From positions 229,501 through 293,500 of the forward strand of contig JAMZNZ010000002.1 in NCBI GenBank assembly GCA_024178355.1: DNA of 64,000 nucleotides. The letters are read 5' to 3'. Origin of the DNA: Maricaulaceae bacterium EIL42A08. GTDB taxonomy: Bacteria; Pseudomonadota; Alphaproteobacteria; Caulobacterales; Maricaulaceae. A program made the translations under genes and the position numbers. The notes below the pieces were generated by a model. That model was given only the letters and a program-made list of their open reading frames with translations. It did no database searches and was not told where the DNA came from. Positions 1 to 8,669 of this stretch are shown one piece after another; the stretch's first letter is position 1; the number at the start of each line of letters is the position of its first letter.

Positions 1-1430
1 ACGCGCGAATCTTTAAAATCGATCACCACGGTGTCCGGGTCTTCTTCCGGGGTAAACAGTTCGGCGAAATTGTCGGTGGAGCCAAAGAAGAGCGGCCCTT
101 CGATGGCGTAGGTCTTGGCACCCGGCACCGTTTTGCTGTCGCGGCTGGTGACGTGGATTTTCTTGGCGTTCTGCCAGGCGTAATCCAGGGCTGAAACGAT
201 GACGCCGACGACCACGGCTGTGGCGAGATCAAACTGCACAGTCACGGCCGTGACCAGCACGATCACGAAGGCGTCGGTCAGCGGGATCTTGCGCATGATG
301 ACAAGGCTGCGCCAGGCGAACGTGCCGATCACCACCATGAACATCACCCCGGTCAGGGCGGCCAGCGGGATGGCTTCAATCAACGGTGCGCCGACCAGAA
401 TGAAGCCCAGCAGGAAGAGCGCCGCGACGGTTGCCGAGATGCGCGTGCGGCCGCCGGATTTCACGTTGATCATGGACTGGCCGATCATGGCGCAGCCGCC
501 CATCCCGCCAAAGAATCCGGTCACCAGATTGGCACCGCCCTGGGCCAGGCATTCCTGAGAGGCACCGCCGCGCTTGCCGGTCATCTCGCCCACCAGATTG
601 AGTGTCAGCAGGCTTTCAATCAGGCCAATGGAGGCCAGGATCAGCGCATAGGGGAAGATGATGGTCAGCGTCTCAAAGGTGAGGGGGACCTGCGGGATAT
701 GGAACTGGGGCAGGGAGCCGGACACGCTCGCCAGATCGCCCACGCGCGGTGCATCAAGGCCAAGGCCAATCACGATGGCCGCCACAATCCCGATGCCCAC
801 CAGCGGTGCCGGGATCTGCTTGGTGATCTTGGGCGTGACCCAGATGATCAGCATGGTCAGCGCCGTAAGGCCCAGCATCAGCATCAACGGCATACCCGAC
901 AGCCATTCGCCGCCCTCCATGCCGTGGGCCCCGACCTGGCTGGTGCCGGGGACTTTGAATTGTTCCAGCTGCGCAAAACCAATCACGATGGCCAGACCAT
1001 TGACAAAGCCCAGCATCACCGGTGTGGGCACCAGACGTATGAATTTGCCCAGCTTGAAGATACCCGCACCCAGCTGCAGCACGCCCATCAGCACTACAGT
1101 GGCAAACAGATATTCAATACCATGTTGCGCGACCAGGCTGACCATGACGACGGCCAGCGCGCCCGTTGCGCCGGAAATCATTCCCGGACGCCCGCCAAAG
1201 ACGGCCGTGATCAACCCAACCAGAAAGGCCGCGTGAAGGCCCACCATGGGCGGCACACCGGCCACAAAGGCGAAGGCCACAGCTTCAGGAACCAGCGCCA
1301 GCGCCACCGTCAGGCCCGCCATCAGCTCAATGCCGATCCGTGACGGGCTAAAGTCCGCCATGGTGTCGCCACCGGTTATGTCAGACAACGTGATCTTCTC
1401 ACGCAACTTGGCGAGTTGGCGCTTGGGCAT
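1..1430 (-). CDS. SulP family inorganic anion transporter, C-terminus cut by window edge
   Basis: Inner-membrane permease of the SulP/SLC26 family, which carries sulfate, bicarbonate or dicarboxylates. About 476 residues are visible. The first two thirds are a run of hydrophobic helices carrying family-like stretches such as [12 protein letters not shown] and [13 protein letters not shown] near the N-terminus and [16 protein letters not shown] near residue 310. After the helices the sequence changes to a soluble part ([15 protein letters not shown]) typical of the start of a STAS domain, which continues beyond base 1. The start is the ATG at 1428-1430; a second in-frame ATG lies 23 codons later at 1361. 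The ribosome binding site is weak for both. Substrate cannot be told from sequence. SulP identity is firm. Confidence 0.9.
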   Translation of the reverse strand, partial: MPKRQLAKLREKITLSDITGGDTMADFSPSRIGIELMAGLTVALALVPEAVAFAFVAGVPPMVGLHAAFLVGLITAVFGGRPGMISGATGALAVVMVSLVAQHGIEYLFATVVLMGVLQLGAGIFKLGKFIRLVPTPVMLGFVNGLAIVIGFAQLEQFKVPGTSQVGAHGMEGGEWLSGMPLMLMLGLTALTMLIIWVTPKITKQIPAPLVGIGIVAAIVIGLGLDAPRVGDLASVSGSLPQFHIPQVPLTFETLTIIFPYALILASIGLIESLLTLNLVGEMTGKRGGASQECLAQGGANLVTGFFGGMGGCAMIGQSMINVKSGGRTRISATVAALFLLGFILVGAPLIEAIPLAALTGVMFMVVIGTFAWRSLVIMRKIPLTDAFVIVLVTAVTVQFDLATAVVVGVIVSALDYAWQNAKKIHVTSRDSKTVPGAKTYAIEGPLFFGSTDNFAELFTPEEDPDTVVIDFKDSR

Positions 1431-1809
1431 TGGAACAAATCTCAGGTCGCTAAAAAGAATGCGCCGCTCTTAAAGGGGTTTCTGCTGCGGTGCAATAAAT
1501 GAGGTGGTGCGTCCCTTGAAGATCGTCTCCGCGATCTCCTCCGCAGGGTGAGTGAGGATTGCTCATCTTGATCCGTCATCGGCGAACTCGATTCAGGACC
1601 CAGCGGCTCTGCATGCGCGACTGTGTCCTGACTTTCGTCAGGATGACGCCGCAGAGGTAACGGATGAAATCTACAGGCATTTACACCTGTCCCGTTCGAC
1701 CAGCGGGAGAGCCGGGATCCACGGTCAGCTCAGAACCTTTGAACAAATAGCGGGGCGAGTGGGTCACGGCTCGGCGGCTTTGCCTTGGCCGGGATAGGGA
1801 GATTATGGC
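1431..1809. other. Gene-poor intergenic stretch with hairpins and a repeat copy
   Basis: No convincing gene. A short open frame on the plus strand (1552-1797) has no ribosome binding site and crosses repeat sequence. The stretch holds a perfect hairpin at 1626-1643 (7-base arms TCCTGAC/GTCAGGA, loop TTTC) and one copy of a dispersed palindromic element at 1671-1724. It probably also holds the promoter for the sulP-like gene, which I could not place. Confidence 0.7.
1671..1724. repeat. Dispersed palindromic intergenic repeat, family A copy 1
   Basis: This stretch matches 60222-60272: ACAGG, short loop, CCTGTCCCG, then a GACC-containing spacer and GAGCCGGGATC. Two nested inverted repeats are visible: ACAGG/CCTGT, and CCCG/CGGG further in. 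The copies differ mainly in loop length. Function unknown; such palindromic units are common in alphaproteobacterial intergenic DNA. Confidence 0.6.
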
Positions 1810-2940
1810 TCACCCCACCACATCTTCAGCGCTTAGTTCTTTTAAGCTCCGCCTACCCATCAATTCCATGCCGCGACGGGTTTCGGCGCTTAATATTTCG
1901 ATGGCTCGGCTGACCCCGGCTTCACCGCCTGCGGCGAGGCCGTATAGGTAGGCGCGCCCGACAGCGACCGCGTTGGCACCCAGCGCCAGCGCCTTGATGA
2001 TGTCGGTGCCACGGCGGATGCCGCCGTCCAGGATGATGTCGGCCTGGCCGTTTATCGCGTCGGCGATGGGCCCCAGCGTGTCGATGGTGGCTGGACATGT
2101 ATCAAGCTGGCGCCCGCCATGGTTGGAAATCCAGATCGTGTCGACGCCGGCATCCAGCGCCCGGCGTGCATCATCGGGGCGTGACAGGCCCTTGATACCC
2201 AGCGGTCCGTCCCATTGATCGCGCAGCCAGGTCAGATATTCCCAGCTGATGGACGGATCAAAGCGGCCGTTTTCACGGTCAAGCGCATCCTTGTTGTCGG
2301 CTGTGTTGAAGTTGGCCGGGACCGCCGGACCACCGCGCATCAGGTCGATGAGATAGCCGGGCCTCGTCAGCGCCTGCGGAATGGTTTTGGTGTTGAGCTG
2401 TACCGGGACAGAGAAGCCATTCCTTGGATCGCGTTCCCGGTTGCCCATGACGGGCAGGTCAACGGTCAGGACCAGGCCGGTATATCCAGCCGCCTTCGCG
2501 CGCTCCAAAATACCTTCCAGAAGGGCACGGTTCTTCCAGACATAAAGCTGGAAGATTTTCGGGCCCGGGTGGGCCTCTGCGATATCCTCCAGCGTCTGGG
2601 TGGCAAGCGTCGAGACACCATAGGCGACGCCATGGCGGTTGGCCGCTCGCGCCGTGGCAAGCTCGCCCAGATGCGGGTGAAACAGGCGCTGGGCCGCGGT
2701 GGGCGCGAGAATAAAGGGCAGGGGAAGGTCCAGCCCCATGACCCGTGTCGACAGGTCAATCTCGCTGACATTGACCAGCACATTCCACAACAGCTCCCGA
2801 TCGCGGAAACGCTGGGTGTTGTTGCGAAGGGTGTGTTCGTCGTCAGCGCCGCCATCGATATAGTCAAACACCATGCGTGGCAGGCGCTTTTGCGCCAGCA
2901 TGCGCAAATCATTGATGTTGAGCGCGTTTGAAACACCCAT
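1810..2940 (-). CDS. FMN-dependent alpha-hydroxy-acid dehydrogenase (LldD-like)
   Basis: 376 residues, the usual size for the L-lactate dehydrogenase / glycolate oxidase family. These FMN enzymes oxidise 2-hydroxy acids to 2-oxo acids and pass electrons to quinone or oxygen. Visible family marks are an N-terminal FDYIDGGADDE segment (residues 25-35), PTAAQRLFHP, the FMN-contacting lysine in GPLGIKG (about K250), the catalytic-base motif SNHGGRQLD (272-280, His274) and the phosphate-binding DGGIRRGTDI. The gene starts with ATG at 2938-2940. It stands alone, divergent from dgcN. L-lactate is the commonest substrate, but mandelate- or glycolate-type use cannot be excluded, so no gene symbol is given. 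Confidence 0.9.
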   Translation of the reverse strand: MGVSNALNINDLRMLAQKRLPRMVFDYIDGGADDEHTLRNNTQRFRDRELLWNVLVNVSEIDLSTRVMGLDLPLPFILAPTAAQRLFHPHLGELATARAANRHGVAYGVSTLATQTLEDIAEAHPGPKIFQLYVWKNRALLEGILERAKAAGYTGLVLTVDLPVMGNRERDPRNGFSVPVQLNTKTIPQALTRPGYLIDLMRGGPAVPANFNTADNKDALDRENGRFDPSISWEYLTWLRDQWDGPLGIKGLSRPDDARRALDAGVDTIWISNHGGRQLDTCPATIDTLGPIADAINGQADIILDGGIRRGTDIIKALALGANAVAVGRAYLYGLAAGGEAGVSRAIEILSAETRRGMELMGRRSLKELSAEDVVG

Positions 2941-2984
2941 GGCTAAGGCCTCCGGTTGAACGCGCAGCCTAGCGGGTTTCTCGA

Positions 2985-3149
2985 TTGCTGCCAGTGCGGC
3001 CTCTTGCGCGAAAGCGGGGAGCAGAGGAAAACGATAGAGGGCTTACCAACGCCGTAGGCGTTGCAAGGCGAACCCCTGCCTTCGCAGGGGCAGGCAGCCG
3101 CCCGCAGCGACAGCGAGGAGCGAAAGCCCGGATGGGCTTGAGCACAATA
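2985..3149 (+). repeat. Intergenic element with three successive hairpins ahead of dgcN
   Basis: Three clean stem-loops follow one another: 3047-3063 (CAACGCC/GGCGTTG, loop GTA), 3073-3090 (CCCCTGC/GCAGGGG, loop CTTC) and 3124-3139 (AAGCCC/GGGCTT, loop GGAT). The dgcN ribosome binding site begins at 3150. The reading frame stays open through this stretch, but its translation is typical of translated repeats, so I treat it as non-coding. It may be a repeat element or a structured leader. Confidence 0.55.
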
Positions 3150-3164
3150 AAGGAGAGCTTTTCC

Positions 3165-4178
3165 ATGCTCGACCTTCACGCCAAATATCTGATCTTCCTT
3201 GGTGGTTCTGAAAGTGCGGGCTATGCCAAGACCGGACGCGGCATTGCCTATTGGCGTCCTGAACTCTGCGTCGGCGAGCTGAGGCTTGATGAGGGCGCAG
3301 AGACGGTCGGACTCCCGGCTGCGTCGCTGGAGGAGGCGGTCGCCGCGGGCGCGAAGACCATGATTATCGGCCTCACTGGTATTGGCGGGAAGCTGGTGCC
3401 GAGCTGGACGCCGACGCTCGTTGCGGCGCTGGAAGCCGGGCTCGATCTTGCCGCTGGCCTTCACCACAAGCTGAAGGATCAGCCCGAGCTGGTTGCAGCC
3501 GCAGAGCGGACGGGCCAGCGCCTGATCGATGTGCGTGTGCCGCCAGCCAATATCGAGGTGGGGACGGGTAAGAAGCGAAGCGGAAAGCGCGTCCTCGCGG
3601 TGGGAACCGACTGCGCCCTGGGCAAGAAATTTACCGCCCTGGCTCTGCATCAAGGGCTCGTCGACAAGGGCGTGAAGGCCACGTTTCGGGCCACGGGCCA
3701 GACCGGCATTCTGATTTCAGGTAGCGGTATTCCGATGGATTCGGTCGTAGTGGATTTTGCGTCTGGGGCCGCAGAAATGCTGTCGCCTGATAATGAACCA
3801 GACCACTGGGACGTGATTGAGGGGCAGGGCTCGCTTTTCCACCCCGGTTTCGCTGCGGTGTCGCTGGGCCTGTTGCACGGGTCGCAGCCTGATGTGCTGG
3901 TGCTGTGTCACCAGGCCGGGCGCGAAACCATCAATGGTTACCCCCATTACAAGCTGCCCAGCCTGAAAGAGTGCATGCAGCGCAATCTTGATCTGGCGCG
4001 CCTGACCAATCCCGATGTGAGGTTTGCCGCTGTGTCGCTGCACACGGGAAAACTCAATGAGGCCGAGGCCCGCGAGGCTTTGAAAGCGGCATCGGATGAG
4101 GCTGGACTGCCCGCCTTTGATCCCATTCGCGACGGGCCCGCCGGGCTGGCTGACGCAGTTCTGGCGGCAGGAGGCTAG
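3165..4178 (+). CDS. dgcN: DUF1611-family D-glutamate N-acetyltransferase-like protein
   Basis: 337 residues from the ATG at 3165, which has AAGGAG at 3150-3155; the frame is open further upstream but runs through hairpin repeats without a binding site. The protein has a DUF1611-type layout: an N-terminal domain, then a P-loop-like segment VGTDCALGKKFT near residues 147-158, then GQGSLFHPG and CHQAGR motifs. As I recall the literature, DUF1611 proteins encoded next to an enolase-superfamily epimerase act as D-glutamate N-acetyltransferase (DgcN) in marine Proteobacteria. Here the partner gene follows after 3 bases, which supports that reading. Function is by family and context, not proven; substrate could be another D-amino acid. 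Confidence 0.8.
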   Translation: MLDLHAKYLIFLGGSESAGYAKTGRGIAYWRPELCVGELRLDEGAETVGLPAASLEEAVAAGAKTMIIGLTGIGGKLVPSWTPTLVAALEAGLDLAAGLHHKLKDQPELVAAAERTGQRLIDVRVPPANIEVGTGKKRSGKRVLAVGTDCALGKKFTALALHQGLVDKGVKATFRATGQTGILISGSGIPMDSVVVDFASGAAEMLSPDNEPDHWDVIEGQGSLFHPGFAAVSLGLLHGSQPDVLVLCHQAGRETINGYPHYKLPSLKECMQRNLDLARLTNPDVRFAAVSLHTGKLNEAEAREALKAASDEAGLPAFDPIRDGPAGLADAVLAAGG

Positions 4179-4181
4179 GCC

Positions 4182-5153
4182 ATGAAGCTCACGATCACGC
4201 CGGAAACAGTGGCCTATAAAAAGCCGTTCAAGATTGCGTACGCGGTCCGCACCGAGCTGCCCATCGTTCATATCGCCTTGAGTGACGGTGTCCATACCGG
4301 GGTCGGTGAGGGCATCGGGGTCAGCTATCTGGGTGAGAACCAGGCGTCAGTCCTGAAAGACCTGGAAGGTGTGCGCGCTGCGGTGGAGGCCGGGATTGAG
4401 CGCGCGGTTTTGCAGGACCTGCTGCCTGCGGGCGGGGCGCGAAACGGGCTTGATTGCGCGTTGTGGGACCTGGAGTGCAAGCGCTTGAGCAAGACGATCT
4501 GGGACCTCACGGGGATCGCACCACAGCCGGTTCAGTCGGTCTACACCGTCTCGGTTGATGATCCTGAGGTCATGGCCGCTGAAGCGGCAACCGGTCCGTC
4601 GACACACTTGAAGATCAAGCTGGACGCTACCACGCCGGTCGAGCGGGTGGCGGCGGTAAGAGCTGCCCGGCCCGACGCCACCCTGATCATCGACGCCAAT
4701 CAGTCCTGGACTATGGAGATCCTGCACGAAGTTGCGCCAGAGCTGGCAAAGCTTGGTGTTGAAATGATCGAGCAGCCGCTTGCCCGCGGTGAGGATGCTG
4801 CGCTGGACGGCTATGGGGGGCCGGTGCCCATCGGAGCCGATGAAAGCTGCCAGACGGTAGAAGAGCTAGAGGGCCTTGCCAGCGGCTATTCGGTCATCAA
4901 CATCAAGCTGGACAAGACCGGCGGGCTAACCGGGGCGCTGGCGCTGGCAGACGCGGCAAAGGCGAAGGGCTATCAGCTGATGGTGGGCTGTATGGCAGGC
5001 ACGTCCCTGTCCATGGCACCGGCCTTTGTGGTGGCGCAGCTGTGCCGCTTCGTCGATATCGATGGGCCCTTGCTGCATTCGACGGATCGTGAACATCCGA
5101 TGGTCTATGATCAGGGTTGTGTTTCGGTGCCTGACCCCAGGCTCTGGGGCTGA
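4182..5153 (+). CDS. dgcA: Enolase-superfamily racemase/epimerase, probable N-acetyl-D-glutamate racemase
   Basis: 323 residues with the muconate-lactonising/dipeptide-epimerase subgroup layout. An N-terminal capping domain is followed by a barrel with the KxK base (LKIKLDA, K144/K146), metal ligands in IDANQSW (D171), EQPL (E197) and GADES (D220), and the second base lysine in NIKLDK (about K242). All acid/base and metal residues are present, so the enzyme should be active. The gene follows dgcN by 3 bases and is surely co-transcribed. In the DgcN/DgcA route, DgcA converts N-acetyl-D-glutamate to N-acetyl-L-glutamate. An L-Ala-D/L-Glu epimerase is the main alternative, since both groups look alike. 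Confidence 0.82.
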   Translation: MKLTITPETVAYKKPFKIAYAVRTELPIVHIALSDGVHTGVGEGIGVSYLGENQASVLKDLEGVRAAVEAGIERAVLQDLLPAGGARNGLDCALWDLECKRLSKTIWDLTGIAPQPVQSVYTVSVDDPEVMAAEAATGPSTHLKIKLDATTPVERVAAVRAARPDATLIIDANQSWTMEILHEVAPELAKLGVEMIEQPLARGEDAALDGYGGPVPIGADESCQTVEELEGLASGYSVINIKLDKTGGLTGALALADAAKAKGYQLMVGCMAGTSLSMAPAFVVAQLCRFVDIDGPLLHSTDREHPMVYDQGCVSVPDPRLWG

Positions 5154-5474
5154 TTACCGGGCCGCGAAGACTTCCTGATAGATAAAGATCAGGATGGAAC
5201 CCTGGACGAACAGGCCAATGGTTATCCCGGCCATCCCGATCCCTGAGGCCAGGACTAGGCCGATCAGGCGGCCGGGCATGGAGGCGCGCGCCTTCCAGCG
5301 CTCGGCGCTGGTGGCATAGGCGGAGCCGGAAATCTCCGTGATATCGTTAAACCCGCCCTTGAGCATTCGGGTGAAGGTGAAAACCCACCCGAGGATAAAC
5401 AGCACTACGACAATGCGCAGCCAGGTCGACAGACCCGGTGTGCCCAGCACGTCACGAAAAAGCTCAATGTCCAT
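5154..5474 (-). CDS. Small two-helix membrane protein, unknown function
   Basis: 106 residues, not recognised. Two hydrophobic helices are clear, at about residues 19-38 (STWLRIVVVLFILGWVFTF) and 72-100, joined by a polar loop with RWKARAS. It starts with ATG at 5472-5474, and its stop directly abuts the dgcA stop, so the two genes converge. It lies just downstream of the aminotransferase on the same strand (25-base gap) and may be the last gene of the TetR-aminotransferase transcript. Frame and hydrophobic pattern look like a real protein. Confidence 0.6.
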   Translation of the reverse strand: MDIELFRDVLGTPGLSTWLRIVVVLFILGWVFTFTRMLKGGFNDITEISGSAYATSAERWKARASMPGRLIGLVLASGIGMAGITIGLFVQGSILIFIYQEVFAAR

Positions 5475-5499
5475 GTCTCATGGATCCAGACCGGGTCGA

Positions 5500-6825
5500 T
5501 CAGGCCTCAACCCACCGGGCCATGGCCTCAATCCCCTCGACCACCCGGTTACAATGGCGCGTCAGGAAGGCGGCGTCGAGGTCTTCGCCCGCCTGCAACG
5601 CATCAAGCGCTGCCGCACCGTTAAAGTCGACATAGGCCAGGCGCAGGGAGAGCTCGGTATCGGGGCGTCCGAAGCAACTGCCGGGCAGGGTAGCAACGCC
5701 GGTGTCTTCCAGAAGCTGGCGGGTCAGCTGAGCGCTGGTGGTGATGCCGCGCGCCGCCAGCTGGTCCCGCAAAGCGTCAAAAACCGGGAAGGCGTAAAAG
5801 CCGCCACGGATCGGGTTAAGTTTCGCCCCAGCCTGGGTCAGGCGAGACGAAACATGGTCCGCCAAAGCGCCAAGAATGGCGCGCGAGCGATGGAGGTAGA
5901 GCTCCATCTGTGCGCCACCTTCAAACGCCGGGATTGCGGCATGCTGGATGGGTGCGGAGACAGAGGTGTAGGTCTCGCTGGCTGCCGCAGACATCGCTTT
6001 TCTCAGCCAGGCCAATGACTTGGGGAAAGCAAAGAAGCCAAGTCGCCAGCCACCGGAGCCAGCCCATTTGGAAATCCCATCTGAAATGATGGTGCCACCG
6101 CGATAATACCGGGCCATGGACTGGTGTTTGCCGTCGAACTGGACCCCGCCATAAATCTCATCAGACAGAAGCAGAAGGCGATATTCCTGAGCAACTTCAG
6201 CAATTTCTGAAAGCGCTTCCGGGCTGTATCCGAAGCCTGTGGGGTTGCCGGGCGAGTTCAGGATAAGCAGGCGCGGGCGCTCCGGATCGGTTGCGCACAA
6301 GGCTCGAAGCCGGTCTGCGGTTACACCGAGCGCCTCATTGGGATCAGTTTCCAGCCAGGTCACAGGCCTGCCAATGATCTGGGCCTGGGGGGCATAGCTC
6401 ACCCAGCTAGGACGCGGTATCACCAGGTCACCGTAATAAGCCATCTGGATCAGGAACATAAGCTCCTTGGAACCAGGGCCGATCAGGATGTCTTCAGGGT
6501 CGAAATCGAGATCCTGGGTGCGCTTCAGGTAGTCGCAGATCGACTGACGCAAGGCCGGAAGCCCTTGAACGGCCAGATAGTCCTTCTGGTGAGCGTTGTC
6601 TTGCAGGGCGCGCTGGAGCTGATCAGGCACCGGGAAGGGCGATTGGCCTAGCCCCAGCTTGTAGATCTTGCGGCCTTCAGCGGCGAGGGCAGCACTTCGC
6701 TCGTTTATTTCAAGCGTCGCAGACAGGCCCAGACTTCGAAGATTGAGATTCAGCTGAATGGCGGGCGAAACATGATTGAGCCCTGTGGCACGAAATTCAG
6801 TCGGCTCGCCGTCGGCTGGTGTCAT
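5500..6825 (-). CDS. Class I/II pyridoxal-phosphate aminotransferase
   Basis: 441 residues of the aspartate aminotransferase superfamily, cytosolic. Visible marks are GLGQSPFPVP near the N-terminus, the NSPGNPTG cofactor-pocket motif, SDEIYGG with the pyridine-nitrogen aspartate, and the Schiff-base lysine in SDGISKWAGSGGWR. The C-terminal LRLAYVDF segment carries the expected substrate-carboxylate arginine. The gene overlaps the stop of the upstream tetR (TAATG), so the two are translationally coupled and the regulator likely controls this enzyme. The amino-acid substrate cannot be told. The N-terminus is about 40 residues longer than in short family members. Confidence 0.88.
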   Translation of the reverse strand: MTPADGEPTEFRATGLNHVSPAIQLNLNLRSLGLSATLEINERSAALAAEGRKIYKLGLGQSPFPVPDQLQRALQDNAHQKDYLAVQGLPALRQSICDYLKRTQDLDFDPEDILIGPGSKELMFLIQMAYYGDLVIPRPSWVSYAPQAQIIGRPVTWLETDPNEALGVTADRLRALCATDPERPRLLILNSPGNPTGFGYSPEALSEIAEVAQEYRLLLLSDEIYGGVQFDGKHQSMARYYRGGTIISDGISKWAGSGGWRLGFFAFPKSLAWLRKAMSAAASETYTSVSAPIQHAAIPAFEGGAQMELYLHRSRAILGALADHVSSRLTQAGAKLNPIRGGFYAFPVFDALRDQLAARGITTSAQLTRQLLEDTGVATLPGSCFGRPDTELSLRLAYVDFNGAAALDALQAGEDLDAAFLTRHCNRVVEGIEAMARWVEA

Positions 6826-7466
6826 TAGTCTTGTCCGGTTTTGGTGCTGGAAGTGAAAAGCGCTGCCAGATCGCCAAAAAAGCCTGGCATATCAAGGGGG
6901 CGAGCCTCTGCGCCGCGCAGCAGGCGCTGGTGCAGAACTGCAATTAGAACGGTGCCATAAAGGGCCAGCGCAGCATGGCGAACGCGCTCCGGGTCGTTGC
7001 CTTCAGGATCGACAGAGGGCCGCATGCGGTTCTCGATAGCCTGAAGAGAGGGTTCGATAACCAGATCCAGATAAGCGCGCGCCACAACAGGATCGTGGAT
7101 CGACTCCACAAGGGCGAAGGCATGCGCCTGCGCAAAAATGTCAGTGTCGGCTCCTTCCATGGCGAGATCGGCATAGCCGCTCACCGCTTCGGTGACCGTC
7201 GAAGCAGGCTGTGCGCTGCGCTCCAGCCAGTCGCGAGCACCGTCGGCGAAGAAGCCAATGATGGCGATCACAACACCCTGACGGTCATTGAAATAATGCC
7301 GCAACGTTGGCTCAGAAACGCCTGCCTTGATCGCAAACTGGCGAAGGCTGACCGGGGCGGATCTGTCCGCGATCGCGGTCTGGGCGAGGATTGCGAGCAG
7401 CTCCAGCTTGCGACCGGTCGGGGCCGGTGTGGGGCTATCAGGACTTTGCATCGGTGCCGGTGCCAT
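6825..7466 (-). CDS. TetR family transcriptional regulator
   Basis: 213 residues. The N-terminal DNA-binding domain (residues about 20-70) contains VSLRQFAIKAGVSEPTLRHYF, a standard TetR helix-turn-helix followed by the FNDRQGV step. The remaining alpha-helical part is the ligand and dimer domain. The gene is upstream of and coupled to an aminotransferase, and divergent from an outer-membrane protein gene across 292 bases, so it could regulate itself and either neighbour. GTGTAC-like words near 7524-7560 could be binding sites but do not form a good palindrome. Ligand unknown. Confidence 0.88.
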   Translation of the reverse strand: MAPAPMQSPDSPTPAPTGRKLELLAILAQTAIADRSAPVSLRQFAIKAGVSEPTLRHYFNDRQGVVIAIIGFFADGARDWLERSAQPASTVTEAVSGYADLAMEGADTDIFAQAHAFALVESIHDPVVARAYLDLVIEPSLQAIENRMRPSVDPEGNDPERVRHAALALYGTVLIAVLHQRLLRGAEARPLDMPGFFGDLAALFTSSTKTGQD

Positions 7467-7758
7467 GTCCGGTGACTTTCACTCTGGCGCGCGAAGGGTC
7501 TGCCGCGCGGCTGCAGAATCATTTGTGTACATGACAGTTTACGCCTCTTTGAAGTGTACGCCAGCAACGTGGAGCCGCAGGCCGCGCCCCACGCGATGCA
7601 ATAAAATTACATCGGGTTCTTGATTATAATATCGTACATACAATATTCAATAGCGCAGCGCGGGGTGACCCCGTGAATGCGTGCGGTCGATCCGCGCAGG
7701 TTTAACGTGATCGGCGTGGGCTGCAGGACTAGCCAACGCCAATACAGGAGGCACGATC
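7467..7758. promoter_or_regulatory. Divergent promoter region between tetR and an outer-membrane protein gene
   Basis: No gene seen. An AT-rich segment at 7600-7650 includes a perfect TATAAT at 7625-7630, a candidate -10 for the rightward gene, without a good -35. A palindrome CGGGGT-G-ACCCCG lies at 7661-7673. On the tetR side GTGTAC, GTTTAC and GTGTAC recur between about 7524 and 7560, which is suggestive only. The ribosome binding site AGGAGG precedes the ATG at 7759. Confidence 0.4.
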
Positions 7759-8535
7759 ATGTCTTTGAAAGCATTCGCTCTTGCATCAAGCGCTGTTGCG
7801 CTCATGGCCGCTCCGGCAACGGCTCAGCAGTATGTGTCTGGCTCCGCAGGCTTCAACTTCCAGGCCGACAGCGACAACGCGGGTGCGCTTACCCGTGACT
7901 TCGTGACCGGCGAGGGCGTTGCGGTTCCAGCGGGAACGACCCTTCCGTCCGGCACCGGCATCGGCTGGACCACCGAGTTCGATACCGGTCTCTTCCTGTC
8001 CGGCGCTTACGGTGTTCGCATTGCTGACAACATTCGTGTTGAAGGTGAGATTTCTTACCTTTCGGCTGACGTCGACACCCACACCAACGTCACTGCAGGC
8101 GGTGCAGCGCTCGGGGCTGCCGATGCGGGCGTGCTGATAACGGGTTCGGGCGCACTCGGCGCGACCGTTGCTGATGTGGTTGCTGATGGCCAGGGTGAGG
8201 TGAAGAGCCTGGGCTATGCCATTAACGGCTATTATGATTTTACCGACGAGTCCCTGCCGGTTGATCTTTATGTCGGCGCGGGTCTGGGCATCGCAGAGGT
8301 CACTGTCGAGTATGTCCCGTCGGGTATTTCTGTTGTCGGTGACAAGGAGATGGTCGGATTCTACCAGCTGATGGCTGGTGCCAGCTATCCGGTCGCTGAG
8401 GGCACAGACCTGTTTGCAGGTTATCGCTTCCGTCAGTCCAGTGACGCGGAAACAAACTCGACGCTGCTTCCGACCTCACTCGATATCGAGAGCACCAATC
8501 ACATCCTGGAATTTGGCGTGCGCTACTCGTTCTAA
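7759..8535 (+). CDS. Outer-membrane beta-barrel protein (opacity/OmpW-like)
   Basis: 258 residues. A signal peptide (MSLKAFALASSAVALMAAPATA, cut after ATA, about residue 22) is followed by alternating polar/hydrophobic strands with gly- and aromatic-rich segments (YVGAGLGIAEVTVEY, LFAGYRFRQSS). It ends with HILEFGVRYSF, whose terminal phenylalanine is the usual outer-membrane insertion signal. Size and pattern suit an eight-stranded porin-like barrel. A strong AGGAGG binding site precedes the start, and a clear terminator follows the stop, so the gene is a single unit. Precise role unknown. Confidence 0.8.
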   Translation: MSLKAFALASSAVALMAAPATAQQYVSGSAGFNFQADSDNAGALTRDFVTGEGVAVPAGTTLPSGTGIGWTTEFDTGLFLSGAYGVRIADNIRVEGEISYLSADVDTHTNVTAGGAALGAADAGVLITGSGALGATVADVVADGQGEVKSLGYAINGYYDFTDESLPVDLYVGAGLGIAEVTVEYVPSGISVVGDKEMVGFYQLMAGASYPVAEGTDLFAGYRFRQSSDAETNSTLLPTSLDIESTNHILEFGVRYSF

Positions 8536-8571
8536 CGAGGCTGTCCCCCCAACAAGCGTACGACAAGGCTG

Positions 8572-8602
8572 CGCCCCGTCAGATTTCTGGCGGGGCGTTT
8601 GC
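8572..8602 (+). terminator. Rho-independent terminator after the outer-membrane protein gene
   Basis: The stem runs from CGCCCCGTCAG to CTGGCGGGGCG with loop ATTT, nearly fully paired with one G-T wobble, followed by TTTGCTT. It lies 37 bases after the stop. Confidence 0.8.
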
Positions 8603-8669
8603 TTGCGTGGGCGCACGGGCGCGCTAGGGTCGCGGCCGGAAACTGACTCGCTTACCCCGGAGATGGCCC

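Noticed and set aside
1552-1797. Open frame of 81 codons upstream of the hydroxy-acid dehydrogenase end
   Set aside because: No ribosome binding site, and it runs through a perfect hairpin and a dispersed repeat, so it is not a credible gene.
2985-3164. N-terminal extension of DgcN by 60 codons
   Set aside because: The extension crosses three hairpins and reads like translated repeat; AAGGAG is placed for the ATG at 3165.
7524-7560. GTGTAC/GTTTAC words as a TetR operator
   Set aside because: They recur as direct rather than inverted words with poor symmetry; chance cannot be excluded.
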